Shown: positions 1 through 7,338, counted from the first letter of the stretch. The stretch: DNA of 36,805 bases from DASSKP01 sp035695045 (GCA_035695045.1 DASSEX010000021.1:1-36805), one strand, 5' to 3'. Program-made: numbers and translations. The notes: a model not told the origin generated them from the letters alone.

Positions 1-24
1 GGTGTCGGTGTAGGGGGTGGCGTT

Positions 25-1539
25 ATGAACGCTTACCGGCTTCGCGGGCGGTCCCTCGGGGCCGTAGTGCTCGCGACACTCGCGGCGTTATCTACCCCGG
101 CCGCCGGCGGCGGCCCTGGAGTTGCGGTGTCAGCGCCGCCCGGCGAGATACTTGTCATGTTCGGTTGGGGACCCGACACGGCGGATCCAGTGTTCGACTC
201 GGCGATCTTCTGGTCCGGCCCTGACGGAAGCGCGCCGCGCGAAGTCGTTGGCGGTCTGTTGGCCGAGGGCGACTACGCGCCGGCAGTGTCGCCAACTGGT
301 AACCGGGTGGCGTTCACGACGACGCAAGGTCGGCTGGTCACGGTCAATCTGGACGGCACGGGCAGTCGTGTTGTGGCGGCGGCTCCGGCGGGGTACCCGA
401 ACTGGGCGCCCGACGGTCGGAGGTTGCTGTATTCCATAGGTTCCGGCCTGTCGACGGTGCCGGCCGGAGGGGGCGTCCCGACCGGTGTGCCGGGCAGTTC
501 CGGGCTTGAGGACGCGGCGTTCAATCCCGCCGACCCGCAGGAGATCGTCGCTGTCCGGTACGGCGGTGCGGGGGACCCGGAGGATCCGCTGCCGACCGGC
601 CGGATCGAGCTTCTTCGTAACGGCGTCTCCACCGGTCTCGGCAGTCTGATCGGTGCGCGCCCGGCGTTCTCTCCGGACGGCACCAAAGTCGCGTTTGCCG
701 GAGCGGCGGGCCTGTTCGTCGTCGACCGCACCGGTAGGGATCTGGTGCAGTTGACGACGCGCCCCCCGAATGAGTACTGGCCGTTCGACACCAACCCGGC
801 ATGGTCACGTGACGGCACCCGGATCTACTTCGCACGGACCGGTTACGAAGCCGCGGGCCGACTGTTCGTCGTTCCTGCCGATGCCTCTGGCACCGCCACC
901 GCTGTCGGACCCATCATGTCTTGGTGGATGACGCCGATGCGGGTGACCGTCGCGATCCGCGACGTCGCGCCGCCCGCACCAGCGACGGGACTCACCTTGC
1001 GGCCCGTCAACGGGCACCCAGCTCTCCGCTGGACCAACTCGTCCTCGGTGGACTTCTCCCACGTCGTTGTCACCCGCACGACCGCGGCGGGCACGTCAGT
1101 CGTCTACTCCGGCCGCCGAAGCACGTTCACTGACACCCACATAACGCTGACGAGCCCGATACCGGCAGTTGTGTACACCGTCACTGCCGTGGACGGCATG
1201 GGCAACCGCAGCTCAGCTGTCTCGACCCGCCTGCAGTCATGCCTCGGACAGCTCCCGACGCTTATCGGCAGCAGCGCTGCGGACCGGCTCGTGGGCACAA
1301 CCGGGCGTGACGTCATCGTGGGACTCGGTGGATCCGACGCCGTCTGGGCGCGATCGGGCAATGACGTCGTCTGCGGCGGCGGGGGCAACGACCGGCTACG
1401 TGGCGGTTACGGCAACGACAGGATCTACGGCGGCCCTGGCAACGATGTGCTGCTCGGCGGCTACGGAAACGACGTCCTGATCGGCGGTCCCGGTAGCGAC
1501 CGACTGGTCGGCGGCCCAGGACTCGATGTCATCAGGTGA
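25..1539 (+). CDS. Secreted TolB-like beta-propeller / fibronectin-like / RTX calcium-binding protein
   Basis: Predicted exported 504-residue protein. The N-terminus is a signal peptide (basic stretch, hydrophobic core, Ala-rich cleavage region ending near residue 28). Residues about 40-310 carry PD40/TolB-type propeller strands: AVSPTGNRVAF, NWAPDGRRLLY, AFSPDGTKVAF and AWSRDGTRIYF. About 318-405 looks like a fibronectin type III domain. The last 80 or so residues are eight RTX nonapeptides of GNDxLxGGx type plus a partial one, which in known families bind Ca2+ in a parallel beta-roll outside the cell. The ATG at 25 follows a G-rich Shine-Dalgarno-like stretch at 12-20. The propeller and RTX assignments are motif reads; no enzymatic residue is recognisable, so a structural or binding role at the cell surface is inference. 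RTX proteins in Gram-negatives use type I secretion, but here the signal peptide points to Sec export. Confidence 0.8.
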   Translation: MNAYRLRGRSLGAVVLATLAALSTPAAGGGPGVAVSAPPGEILVMFGWGPDTADPVFDSAIFWSGPDGSAPREVVGGLLAEGDYAPAVSPTGNRVAFTTTQGRLVTVNLDGTGSRVVAAAPAGYPNWAPDGRRLLYSIGSGLSTVPAGGGVPTGVPGSSGLEDAAFNPADPQEIVAVRYGGAGDPEDPLPTGRIELLRNGVSTGLGSLIGARPAFSPDGTKVAFAGAAGLFVVDRTGRDLVQLTTRPPNEYWPFDTNPAWSRDGTRIYFARTGYEAAGRLFVVPADASGTATAVGPIMSWWMTPMRVTVAIRDVAPPAPATGLTLRPVNGHPALRWTNSSSVDFSHVVVTRTTAAGTSVVYSGRRSTFTDTHITLTSPIPAVVYTVTAVDGMGNRSSAVSTRLQSCLGQLPTLIGSSAADRLVGTTGRDVIVGLGGSDAVWARSGNDVVCGGGGNDRLRGGYGNDRIYGGPGNDVLLGGYGNDVLIGGPGSDRLVGGPGLDVIR

Positions 1540-1566
1540 CGGCTCCGAGAGATCGCGTCACCGAAC

Positions 1567-1634
1567 GGCACGGCATGGCTCACGGCACGGCATGGCTCAC
1601 GGCACGGCCTGGCTCACGGCACGGCATGGCTCAC
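1567..1634. repeat. Four tandem copies of a 17-bp unit
   Basis: The unit GGCACGGCATGGCTCAC occurs head-to-tail at 1567-1583, 1584-1600, 1601-1617 (one A-to-C change) and 1618-1634, followed by a partial GGC. Seventeen is not a multiple of three, so each copy shifts frame and a translation through it is low-complexity; I read it as noncoding, minisatellite-like sequence between the RTX gene and the next small gene. A longer in-frame start at 1526 for the downstream gene would have to run through it and is rejected. Confidence 0.9.
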
Positions 1635-1681
1635 GGCGCCATGTAAGTGCCGCTCCCGTGCATCGGGTCACGAACCGGGGA

Positions 1682-2005
1682 ATGGTGACGACCGTGAGTG
1701 AGTCGGCGAGCATCAAGATCACGCGTGACCCTGCTGTCTGGCGCGATCGCGGTCGCGCATACAAGGTGCTCATCGACGGCCGCCAGGCCGGCACCGTTCG
1801 CCACGGCGAGACCTTCGTCACCTCCGTCAGCCCCGGCACGCACAGCGTCCGGCTCAGGATCGACTGGACTGGCAGCCAGGAGGTGCAGGTCGCCGTTGCA
1901 CCAGGCGCCACGACCTCCCTGGTCTGTGCGGCCGGCGGCTCATCCTGGACGGCGTTGTTCGATGCGCTCGGTCGACGCCCTTACATCTCGCTCCGCCCGG
2001 AGTAG
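1682..2005 (+). CDS. Small PEGA-like / Ig-like hypothetical protein
   Basis: 107 residues from the ATG at 1682, just downstream of the G-rich AACCGGGGA. The core (KVLIDGRQAGTVRHGE, then SPGTHSVRLRIDWTGSQEV, then a beta-branched strand) has the pattern of PEGA-type carbohydrate-surface or Ig-like domains: a 'ligand G x x x G x v' strand followed by 'pGxHxVrlr'. There is no signal peptide or clear transmembrane segment. A start at 1526 would add 52 residues encoded by the 17-bp tandem repeat, which look spurious. Function unknown. The PEGA resemblance is a pattern read and could equally reflect a generic beta-sandwich. Confidence 0.65.
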   Translation: MVTTVSESASIKITRDPAVWRDRGRAYKVLIDGRQAGTVRHGETFVTSVSPGTHSVRLRIDWTGSQEVQVAVAPGATTSLVCAAGGSSWTALFDALGRRPYISLRPE

Positions 2006-2091
2006 AGCGACGCCTGCCGGGCGACTTGTATGTGCCGCTCCACGGCGCCTCCGTGATGCTTGTCGCCGGTGGGGTGCCCTCGTCGTAGTTC

Positions 2092-3042
2092 GTGGTGTGC
2101 GGGCAGACTGCCTTCGTGGATGAGGCGTTCGGTGCGCCGGTTCGCTACGTGTCTCGCGACGAGGACAGCGCGCGCTGGCGGGACTTCCCCCTCCGGCGTG
2201 GCGACATTGTGATCAGCACACGGTCCAAGAGTGGCACGACCTGGATGCAGGCGATTTGTGGCTTGCTCGTCTTCGGCACGCCGACGCTGCCCGCGCCGAT
2301 CGCTGAGTTGTCTCCATGGCTCGACTTCCGCGTGACGCCGCTGCAGGAGGTACTGGCCCGGCTCGACGCGCAGACGCATCGACGGTTCATCAAGACGCAT
2401 ACGCCGCTCGATGGCCTTCCCCTCGAGCCGCACGTCACGTATCTCGTGGTCGCCCGGCATCCGCTCGACGCGGCCGTGTCGCTCTACCACCAAGGCAACA
2501 ATCTGGACCGGGAGCTGATGCGACGGCTCAGCGGTCAGCCGGAGTCGCCAACCCCACCGCTGCCGCGTCCGGATCTGCATGACTGGCTCGTCAGGTGGAT
2601 CGACAACGAGGTGTCTCCCACCGAGGATCTTGACTCGATCCGCGGCTTCCTGTGGCACCTGAGCGACGCGTGGTCCCGGCGCCACGCCAACAACGTCGTT
2701 CTCGTCCACTACGACGACCTGCTGGCCGACCTGGACGGGCAGATGCGCAGGCTCGCCGGCCTTCTCGGCAGCACTGTCCCGCCCGATCAGTGGCCCGCTT
2801 TGGTCGCGGCGGCCACCTTCGAGCGAATGCGTTCGCAGCCAGATCAGTTCATCCCAACAGCCGGCGGGATCCACAAGAACAGCGCGGCGTTCTTCCGCCG
2901 AGGTCGCTCCGGAGCAGCTGCCGAGATACTGACGAAAGAAGAGCAGGCGCGGTATTACGCCCGCGCGGCGCAACTCGCACCACCCGATCTCCTCGCCTGG
3001 CTCCACCGCCCGAAACCGGCCGCTGAGTCCCCAGGACGCTGA
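2092..3042 (+). CDS. Sulfotransferase family protein (PAPS-dependent)
   Basis: Predicted cytosolic sulfotransferase of about 316 residues that would transfer sulfate from 3'-phosphoadenylylsulfate (PAPS) to a hydroxyl or amine of an unknown acceptor. The 5'-phosphosulfate-binding loop is clear at residues 45-51 (SKSGTTW, preceded by the strand GDIVIST). The 3'-phosphate-binding segment is RHPLDAAVSLYHQ near residues 121-134. KTHTPL upstream of it fits the conserved strand before the catalytic region. Length matches the Sulfotransfer_1 family. The GTG start at 2092 has no good Shine-Dalgarno; GTG 2116 is an in-frame alternative. Codon use looks more relaxed (more A/T at third positions) than in the housekeeping genes, compatible with horizontal origin but not measured. 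A second, different sulfotransferase lies at 11645. Confidence 0.85.
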   Translation: MVCGQTAFVDEAFGAPVRYVSRDEDSARWRDFPLRRGDIVISTRSKSGTTWMQAICGLLVFGTPTLPAPIAELSPWLDFRVTPLQEVLARLDAQTHRRFIKTHTPLDGLPLEPHVTYLVVARHPLDAAVSLYHQGNNLDRELMRRLSGQPESPTPPLPRPDLHDWLVRWIDNEVSPTEDLDSIRGFLWHLSDAWSRRHANNVVLVHYDDLLADLDGQMRRLAGLLGSTVPPDQWPALVAAATFERMRSQPDQFIPTAGGIHKNSAAFFRRGRSGAAAEILTKEEQARYYARAAQLAPPDLLAWLHRPKPAAESPGR

Positions 3043-3180
3043 CGCCCGAAATGCCGCAGGAGATGTGCCGCTCTCCTCCGCCCACCGGGATGCGGACCCG
3101 ACACGGCCAGCCGCAAGAGGTGGCATCGGCGGAGTTGCCGTGGTGTGGAACCTGCCCCCTGTCGTCTGCGTCCCACCGGT

Positions 3181-3924
3181 GTGAAGCGGGGGTTGATGAC
3201 GCCGGCTGTGGCGGCTGTGGCTTTAGCACTCGTTGGGTGCACTGGGGCATCGTCGCCGGTTCCGCCCGCTGGCACAGACTGCGGCACGATCGTCGCGTCC
3301 CGGGGATCCTTTCAACTGCCAATCGCGATCGGGCGTCTCGATGCGGAAGGCTGTTTTGCCCGTGCTGTTGCTGGTTGCCGACATGCGTCGCTCACGGTTA
3401 CATCGTCTGGTGTCGATACCGGCAGCACGTCGGAACTCCGAGTGCTGCGGCGTAGCCCAACGCGTTGCGGTGCGGACGTCGGGATCAGCTATGGCGGTCC
3501 GGTTGGTGACGGTCACACGCACGCAATATGTGAGCACGTTGCATACACCGAGCGCCTTGTGGTGACCGATTGTGCCGGAACGAGTGACTTCACCGTGAAC
3601 CGGCCGGTGAACCAGCCGACCTACCGCGGTCGGTCCTGGGTGGGGGCTGCCCAGGGCGTGCGAGGTCTAACGGTCGGGCGGCCTTGTCCCGCGCCGGACC
3701 CGGCTTGCAAGCCGCGGCCTTCGCCGTTCCAGATCGGCATCCGCGCGCATGGCGTGCTGTTCGCCAGCGTCGGCAGCGACTTCGGCGGACACTTCTCGGT
3801 ACCACTTCCGGCGGGCAGGTACATGCTTCGATTCTGGCCATACCGTGCGCCGTCACGGGCCATGTCGCGAGTCATTTACGTTGGCGCGAACCGGTGGCGG
3901 CGAGTCGTCTTGCAAGAACCTTGA
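3181..3924 (+). CDS. Predicted lipoprotein with C-terminal Ig-like/carboxypeptidase-regulatory-like domain
   Basis: Starting at GTG 3181 the protein begins VKRGLM, then a hydrophobic Ala/Val core and the lipobox LVGC with Cys20 as the lipidation site, so it is expected on the outer face of the membrane. ATG 3196 is an alternative start but removes the positively charged n-region. The middle contains several Cys residues, consistent with disulfides. The C-terminal part (FASVGSDFGGHFSVPLPAGR, then YMLRFWP) resembles the beta-sandwich 'regulatory-like' repeat of secreted proteins (xGxFxxxLpaGxYxL). No enzyme motif is visible. It lies in the accessory stretch downstream of the sulfotransferase and is convergent with the DUF1990 gene. 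Function unknown. Confidence 0.65.
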   Translation: MKRGLMTPAVAAVALALVGCTGASSPVPPAGTDCGTIVASRGSFQLPIAIGRLDAEGCFARAVAGCRHASLTVTSSGVDTGSTSELRVLRRSPTRCGADVGISYGGPVGDGHTHAICEHVAYTERLVVTDCAGTSDFTVNRPVNQPTYRGRSWVGAAQGVRGLTVGRPCPAPDPACKPRPSPFQIGIRAHGVLFASVGSDFGGHFSVPLPAGRYMLRFWPYRAPSRAMSRVIYVGANRWRRVVLQEP

Positions 3925-4011
3925 GGTCCGCAACGGCTGTCCGAGGATGGCGACCGCTCCGGCGTTCGAGTTGTCGCCGTGGAGTGCCGCAACACGAGAT
4001 CGTGCAATCAC

Positions 4012-4052
4012 GCGGCTCGTGCGGCGCTCACCCCGCTTGCTGCACGAGCCGC
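4012..4052. terminator. Hairpin between convergent genes (possible bidirectional terminator)
   Basis: Perfect 11-bp inverted repeat: left arm GCGGCTCGTGC at 4012-4022, right arm GCACGAGCCGC at 4042-4052, loop 19 nt. It lies between the lipoprotein stop (3924) and the DUF1990 stop (4076). There is no U-tract on either side, so termination is inferred from position and stem only. Confidence 0.45.
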
Positions 4053-4075
4053 TCGTCCCTCGGTCGTGGGACTGC

Positions 4076-4666
4076 TTACGCCGTGACCATCTCGGCGAGC
4101 GTCCGCTCGTAGCGCCGCGTCGCCATGCCCTGAAGGCCGCGCGCTATCGGTCCCGCGACACGAACGAGTGCGGCCCCGGGACTGCTGAACGCCGTGATCT
4201 CCAACCAGACGTTGCGCGCGTCGTCGATCGTCACGACGAACGACTCCTCGCCGCACTCCGGATGGTCCGGCAGCGAGCCGTAGGCGAACCCGCGGCGATC
4301 CGGCTCGTCGACTTCGTAGACGACTCGGCACGGCACGACGAGCGCAGGGGACGGGCCGAAGCCGAGCACGACGGTGGCGCCGGTCGCTGCCGCCCCTTCG
4401 GCGGCGACGGCCAGCCCGGAACGTCGGTGCATCTCCCAGGAGAGCAGCGCCGCCGAGGCACGGACGAAGACGTCACGGCCGGTACCGAGAGCGGTGCGGC
4501 GGCGGGTGTGCCGGTAGCCGGCCGGGAGCTGCCCGCGGGTCGCGCCGACCTCCGGATAGGTCACATCGGCCTGCTGGTAGCGCACCAGCAGGCGATGGAT
4601 CTGTCCCCGGCGTGCGAGTCGCACGGCCCGATCGTGCCATCGGCGTAGGTTCGGTGCCATGCGCAT
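4076..4666 (-). CDS. DUF1990 family protein
   Basis: Recognised by the family signature TYPEVGATRG near residue 36, then LPAGYRH, a WEMHRRSGL segment, VVYEVDEPDRRGFAYGSLPDHPECGEE and a C-terminal AGPIARGLQG helix. The fold of DUF1990 is presumed START/polyketide-cyclase-like; no biochemical role is established to my knowledge. The start is uncertain. ATG 4666 and ATG 4660 both exist, but the first lies inside the start codon region of the divergent VOC gene. In-frame GTGs at 4624 and 4585 would place the N-terminus closer to the conserved TYPEVGATR. About 196 residues from 4666. Confidence 0.8.
   Translation of the reverse strand: MRMAPNLRRWHDRAVRLARRGQIHRLLVRYQQADVTYPEVGATRGQLPAGYRHTRRRTALGTGRDVFVRASAALLSWEMHRRSGLAVAAEGAAATGATVVLGFGPSPALVVPCRVVYEVDEPDRRGFAYGSLPDHPECGEESFVVTIDDARNVWLEITAFSSPGAALVRVAGPIARGLQGMATRRYERTLAEMVTA
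4646..4651 (+). promoter_or_regulatory. Candidate leaderless -10 box for the VOC gene
   Basis: TAGGTT matches the actinobacterial TANNNT -10 consensus and ends exactly 7 nt before the ATG at 4659, the spacing seen for leaderless transcripts whose first base is the start codon. No convincing -35 at 16-18 nt, and no Shine-Dalgarno before the ATG. Confidence 0.4.
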
Positions 4667-5024
4667 TCACCACGTGAACGTCGTCGTCGAGCCCGGGCAC
4701 ACGGAGGCAGTCGTGCCCTTCTATGTCGACGTACTCGGTCTTCGTCAGGTGGACAAGCCCAAGGAAGGCGTCGCGCAGACCGGAGCCTGGTTCGACATCA
4801 ACGAGTCGTCACAGGTGCACGTGTCCGAGCGCGAGGGTGACGTGCATCCGCAGTCGCACTTCGGTCTCGTCGTCGACGACTTCGACGAGGTGCTGCGCCG
4901 GCTGCACGAAGCCGGTGCCCCGTGGGAGGACCAGGCCGACATCTTCGGCGGCCGTCGCGGCTTCACACGTGATCCGGCCGGCAACCGCGTGGAGATCCTC
5001 GAAGCCGCTGGCCAGCTCACCTGA
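4659..5024 (+). CDS. VOC (glyoxalase/bleomycin-resistance) superfamily protein
   Basis: 121 residues forming one vicinal-oxygen-chelate unit. MRIHHVNVVV supplies the first beta-strand with the N-terminal metal-type His, VVPFYVDVLGLRQVD is the canonical helix (FYxdvLGL), SHFGLVVDDFDEV opens the second half, and GFTRDPAGNRVEILE is the C-terminal 'DPxGNxxE' strand with its Glu. Such proteins bind a divalent metal and catalyse isomerisation, epimerisation, dioxygenation or thiol transfer; the substrate cannot be told here. The start is fixed by homology because family members begin at this HHVN strand. It overlaps the start of the divergent DUF1990 gene within the 8-bp palindrome ATGCGCAT. Its stop lies 5 nt before the inverted-repeat element at 5030. 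Confidence 0.85.
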   Translation: MRIHHVNVVVEPGHTEAVVPFYVDVLGLRQVDKPKEGVAQTGAWFDINESSQVHVSEREGDVHPQSHFGLVVDDFDEVLRRLHEAGAPWEDQADIFGGRRGFTRDPAGNRVEILEAAGQLT

Positions 5025-5029
5025 GTCCC

Positions 5030-5091
5030 GTTGAGTGCGACGTAATCCCCCTTGCAGGACCCCAGGTAAGGGGGATTACGTCGCACTCAAC
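5030..5091. repeat. 62-bp inverted-repeat element, copy 1 (convergent junction, candidate bidirectional terminator)
   Basis: Perfect 24-bp arms at 5030-5053 and 5068-5091 around a 14-nt loop; the arm contains GAGTGCGACGTAATCCCC. The element sits between the VOC gene (plus, stop 5022-5024) and the spermidine-synthase-like gene (minus). The right arm provides that minus-strand gene with its last codons (Leu-Ser-Ala-Thr) and TAA stop (5078-5076). A second copy lies at 23543-23604. Aligned in opposite orientation without gaps, the two 62-bp copies differ at six central positions by hand count. No U-tract follows either arm and no target-site duplication is visible. Confidence 0.9.
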
Positions 5092-5843
5092 CTTGCGAGG
5101 TAGATGACGTCGGGGTCGGCGCGTTCGGCGCCTTCGGGCGCGACGGGCACCGTGCACACCTCGACGTCACAGCCGAGGTCGCGGAGCAGCTGCTCGTAGG
5201 CCGGCACCGGCGTCGCGCTCCACACGGCGAGCACGCCGCCGGGGCGAACCGCCGCGAGCAGCAGCGCCGTCCCGGCCTGGTCGTAGAGCGCGTCGTTCGC
5301 CGGCGTGACCGTCCACGTCGGGCCGTTGTCGACATCGACGCAGATGACGTCGTACGTCGACCGGTTCGCCGCGACGTGGTCGGCAAGGTCGCCGACGACG
5401 ACACGGACACGGGCGTCGGCGAGCGCGTCCGCTGTCAGGTGACGCAGGTGGGAACGATGCCACCGCACGATGTCGTCCTCGATCTCGACGACGTCGATGC
5501 GCTCCAGCTCCGCGACGGAGACGGCCTCACGCAACGAGAAGCCCACGCCGAGACCACCGATGAGAAGTGACCGCGGACGAGCCGCGACCGCCACCGCTGC
5601 GCTCACCAGCAGCCGTTCCGACCGGCCGTCGCGGGTGTCCATCAGGAAGACACCGTTGCTGATGACCTCGAACTCATCGCCGACGCGGCGCAGTACGAGC
5701 TCACCCCGAGCGGTGTCCGCCCGCTCGAGGATCTCGCTCGGCTGCGCCGGCGGTTCGTTCAGCGCTGGTTGACCACGTAGATGTCGCGATAGACGTACGC
5801 CGACGCGGCCGGCGTGTCGGCTGTCGTCACCACTCGCGTCCAT
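5076..5843 (-). CDS. Spermidine-synthase-like (Rossmann methyltransferase fold) protein
   Basis: Contains the spermidine/spermine synthase fold: ELVLRRVGDEFEVISNGVF (N-terminal strands), LLIGGLGVGFSL (glycine-rich nucleotide loop), IDVVEIEDDIVRWHR (acidic residue for ribose or amine contact), RVRVVVGDLADHV and YDVICVDVDNGP. It would bind S-adenosylmethionine or decarboxylated SAM, but the amine substrate is uncertain. Start problem: the only canonical start before the conserved region is ATG 5843, deep inside the upstream BNR gene, adding about 27 residues that are its shadow. CTG 5762 overlaps that gene's TGA stop as CTGA and would give a 228-residue protein matching the family start. The two genes appear translationally coupled. 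The C-terminal LSAT is encoded by the inverted-repeat element. Confidence 0.75.
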   Translation of the reverse strand: MDASGDDSRHAGRVGVRLSRHLRGQPALNEPPAQPSEILERADTARGELVLRRVGDEFEVISNGVFLMDTRDGRSERLLVSAAVAVAARPRSLLIGGLGVGFSLREAVSVAELERIDVVEIEDDIVRWHRSHLRHLTADALADARVRVVVGDLADHVAANRSTYDVICVDVDNGPTWTVTPANDALYDQAGTALLLAAVRPGGVLAVWSATPVPAYEQLLRDLGCDVEVCTVPVAPEGAERADPDVIYLARLSAT

Positions 5844-7177
5844 GCTGCGTGCAGCTTGCCGTAGCGGTCGAACGTCGACATCAGGAAGTCCCCGGGCGGG
5901 CTGCTGAAGCCCGGGCCGGTGACGGGCGTCCGGTCGAGCAGCGTCAACGACGGATGCTGGCCCGCACGGAACACCGCGCCGTAGACCTTCCACGCCGCCT
6001 GCGCGGAAGTCGGCTTCTTGGCGTCGTACGGGCGGCCGAACACCGCGAGACCGAGCGTCTTGCCGTCGGGTGCGACGCTGACCCAGCTGTAGCGGTACTG
6101 CCAGTGCTTCGCAGCCCCCGAAGGCGTCGTGTCCCAGACCTGCCAGTGCTTCCCGTGGTCAGTGGAGTGGCCGAGGATCAGCTGCGCGCTGTGCGGTGTG
6201 CACTGACCGCTGCTGCAGCCCTTCGTGATGCCGTCGAGGTAGGACATCCAGATGCTGCCGTCCTTGGCGACCTGCGCGGTCGGCCACGACGTCCACGAGT
6301 CGTGGGTGTTGTAGGTCGCGATCGGGTAGCGGTACCACGTCTTGCCGTCGTTGGGGGAGACGTAGGAGTAGAGAAAGCCCTTGGTGTAGCCGGGGTCACC
6401 GGGGTTGTTGACCGTGTCGTCGGCTCCGCCGTCGTTGGTGCAGACCGCGTAGACGTACGACGAGTGCGACGCAGCCGCCGGACGGCACCAGCCGGAGTCG
6501 GCGAGCGTGACACCCGTCTGGCTGAACGTCTGGCCGCCGTCGGTCGAGTGGTAAACCGTGTAGCGGCCGGGGCCGGAGCCGGGGCCCGAGCTGTGCGAGC
6601 CGGCGGGATAGGTGTCCTTGTCGCCCTCGTTGCCGAAGTAGAAGACGTCACCGTTGTTGTGCGCGGTGATCCAGGGCCGGTCGTCGACGGCCTGCGCCGA
6701 TCCGAGGATCGGGGTGTTGTATCTCAGCGTTGCCTTGCCCTGGTTGATGTGCCAGGACGTGAGAGTGACGTCGGCGACCTCGGTGTCGACGAAGTAGAGG
6801 TTGTTGGCGTCGTCGAGTGCCATGTCGCCCTCGTCGCCGAACTCGTGGTTGCGCAGGTCGCCGGGTCCGAGCGGGAGGTCCGTCCAGTTGCGGCCGCCGT
6901 CGGTCGACATCCACGCCCACGACATCGACCGGGTCTGCGTCTGCGACCGGCTGTCGGGGGAGAGGGCGAGCTCGGCGTTCTCCTTGTGTGCAGTCATGAA
7001 GAGGTCACCCGCGCCGTCGGCGTAGATGCCGGGCTCGTAACCGCCACCGTTGGCGGGCGTCACCTTGACGGGTGCGCCGAAGCGCGGCGTGCCGCTCGCC
7101 CAGCCGGGCGACATCGCGGCCGCGGCGAGTGCGGTGGCGCCGAGCGCGGCCAGCCGCAAGGACGTCGTACGTCGCAT
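5759..7177 (-). CDS. Secreted BNR/Asp-box repeat protein (sialidase-like propeller), copy A
   Basis: 472 residues with an N-terminal signal peptide (MRRTTSLRLAALGATALAAA, cleavage near ASG). Asp-box motifs SxDxGxxW recur: STDGGRNWTD, STDGGQTFSQ, PNDGKTWYRY and STDHGKHWQVWD, marking blades of a sialidase-type beta-propeller. I cannot identify the Arg triad, Tyr/Glu pair and FRIP motif required for sialidase activity, so exo-sialidase function is not supported; substrate binding or another extracellular role is possible. ATG 7177 follows GAGGAGGCTCCTG, a good Shine-Dalgarno. It is upstream of, and overlapping, the spermidine-synthase-like gene. A related protein of similar length is at 20295-21782. 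Confidence 0.8.
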   Translation of the reverse strand: MRRTTSLRLAALGATALAAAAMSPGWASGTPRFGAPVKVTPANGGGYEPGIYADGAGDLFMTAHKENAELALSPDSRSQTQTRSMSWAWMSTDGGRNWTDLPLGPGDLRNHEFGDEGDMALDDANNLYFVDTEVADVTLTSWHINQGKATLRYNTPILGSAQAVDDRPWITAHNNGDVFYFGNEGDKDTYPAGSHSSGPGSGPGRYTVYHSTDGGQTFSQTGVTLADSGWCRPAAASHSSYVYAVCTNDGGADDTVNNPGDPGYTKGFLYSYVSPNDGKTWYRYPIATYNTHDSWTSWPTAQVAKDGSIWMSYLDGITKGCSSGQCTPHSAQLILGHSTDHGKHWQVWDTTPSGAAKHWQYRYSWVSVAPDGKTLGLAVFGRPYDAKKPTSAQAAWKVYGAVFRAGQHPSLTLLDRTPVTGPGFSSPPGDFLMSTFDRYGKLHAAWTRVVTTADTPAASAYVYRDIYVVNQR

Positions 7178-7338
7178 CAGGAGCCTCCTCGATCCGATGC
7201 GGACTCACTTCGACGAAGGCCGGTCGCCTCCTCCCCGCGGAACGGTCGTACTCGGACAAACCGGCTTTCGGCTGCGAAGCCGGCGCGCGCGCCGATAGAT
7301 GTGGACCTGCACGAAGAGGGCTCGAGGGGGAGACCGAA

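Noticed and set aside
1526..1681. N-terminal extension of the small PEGA-like protein
   Set aside because: It is encoded by the 17-bp tandem repeat and gives His/Arg/Ala low-complexity sequence.
3051..3455. Plus-strand open frame overlapping the lipoprotein start
   Set aside because: It has no motif, and the overlapping lipoprotein frame has a clear lipobox.
5030..5091. Interpretation of the inverted repeats as an IS element or CRISPR repeat
   Set aside because: No transposase, no target-site duplication and only two copies 18.5 kb apart; not arrayed with spacers. A non-autonomous element cannot be excluded.
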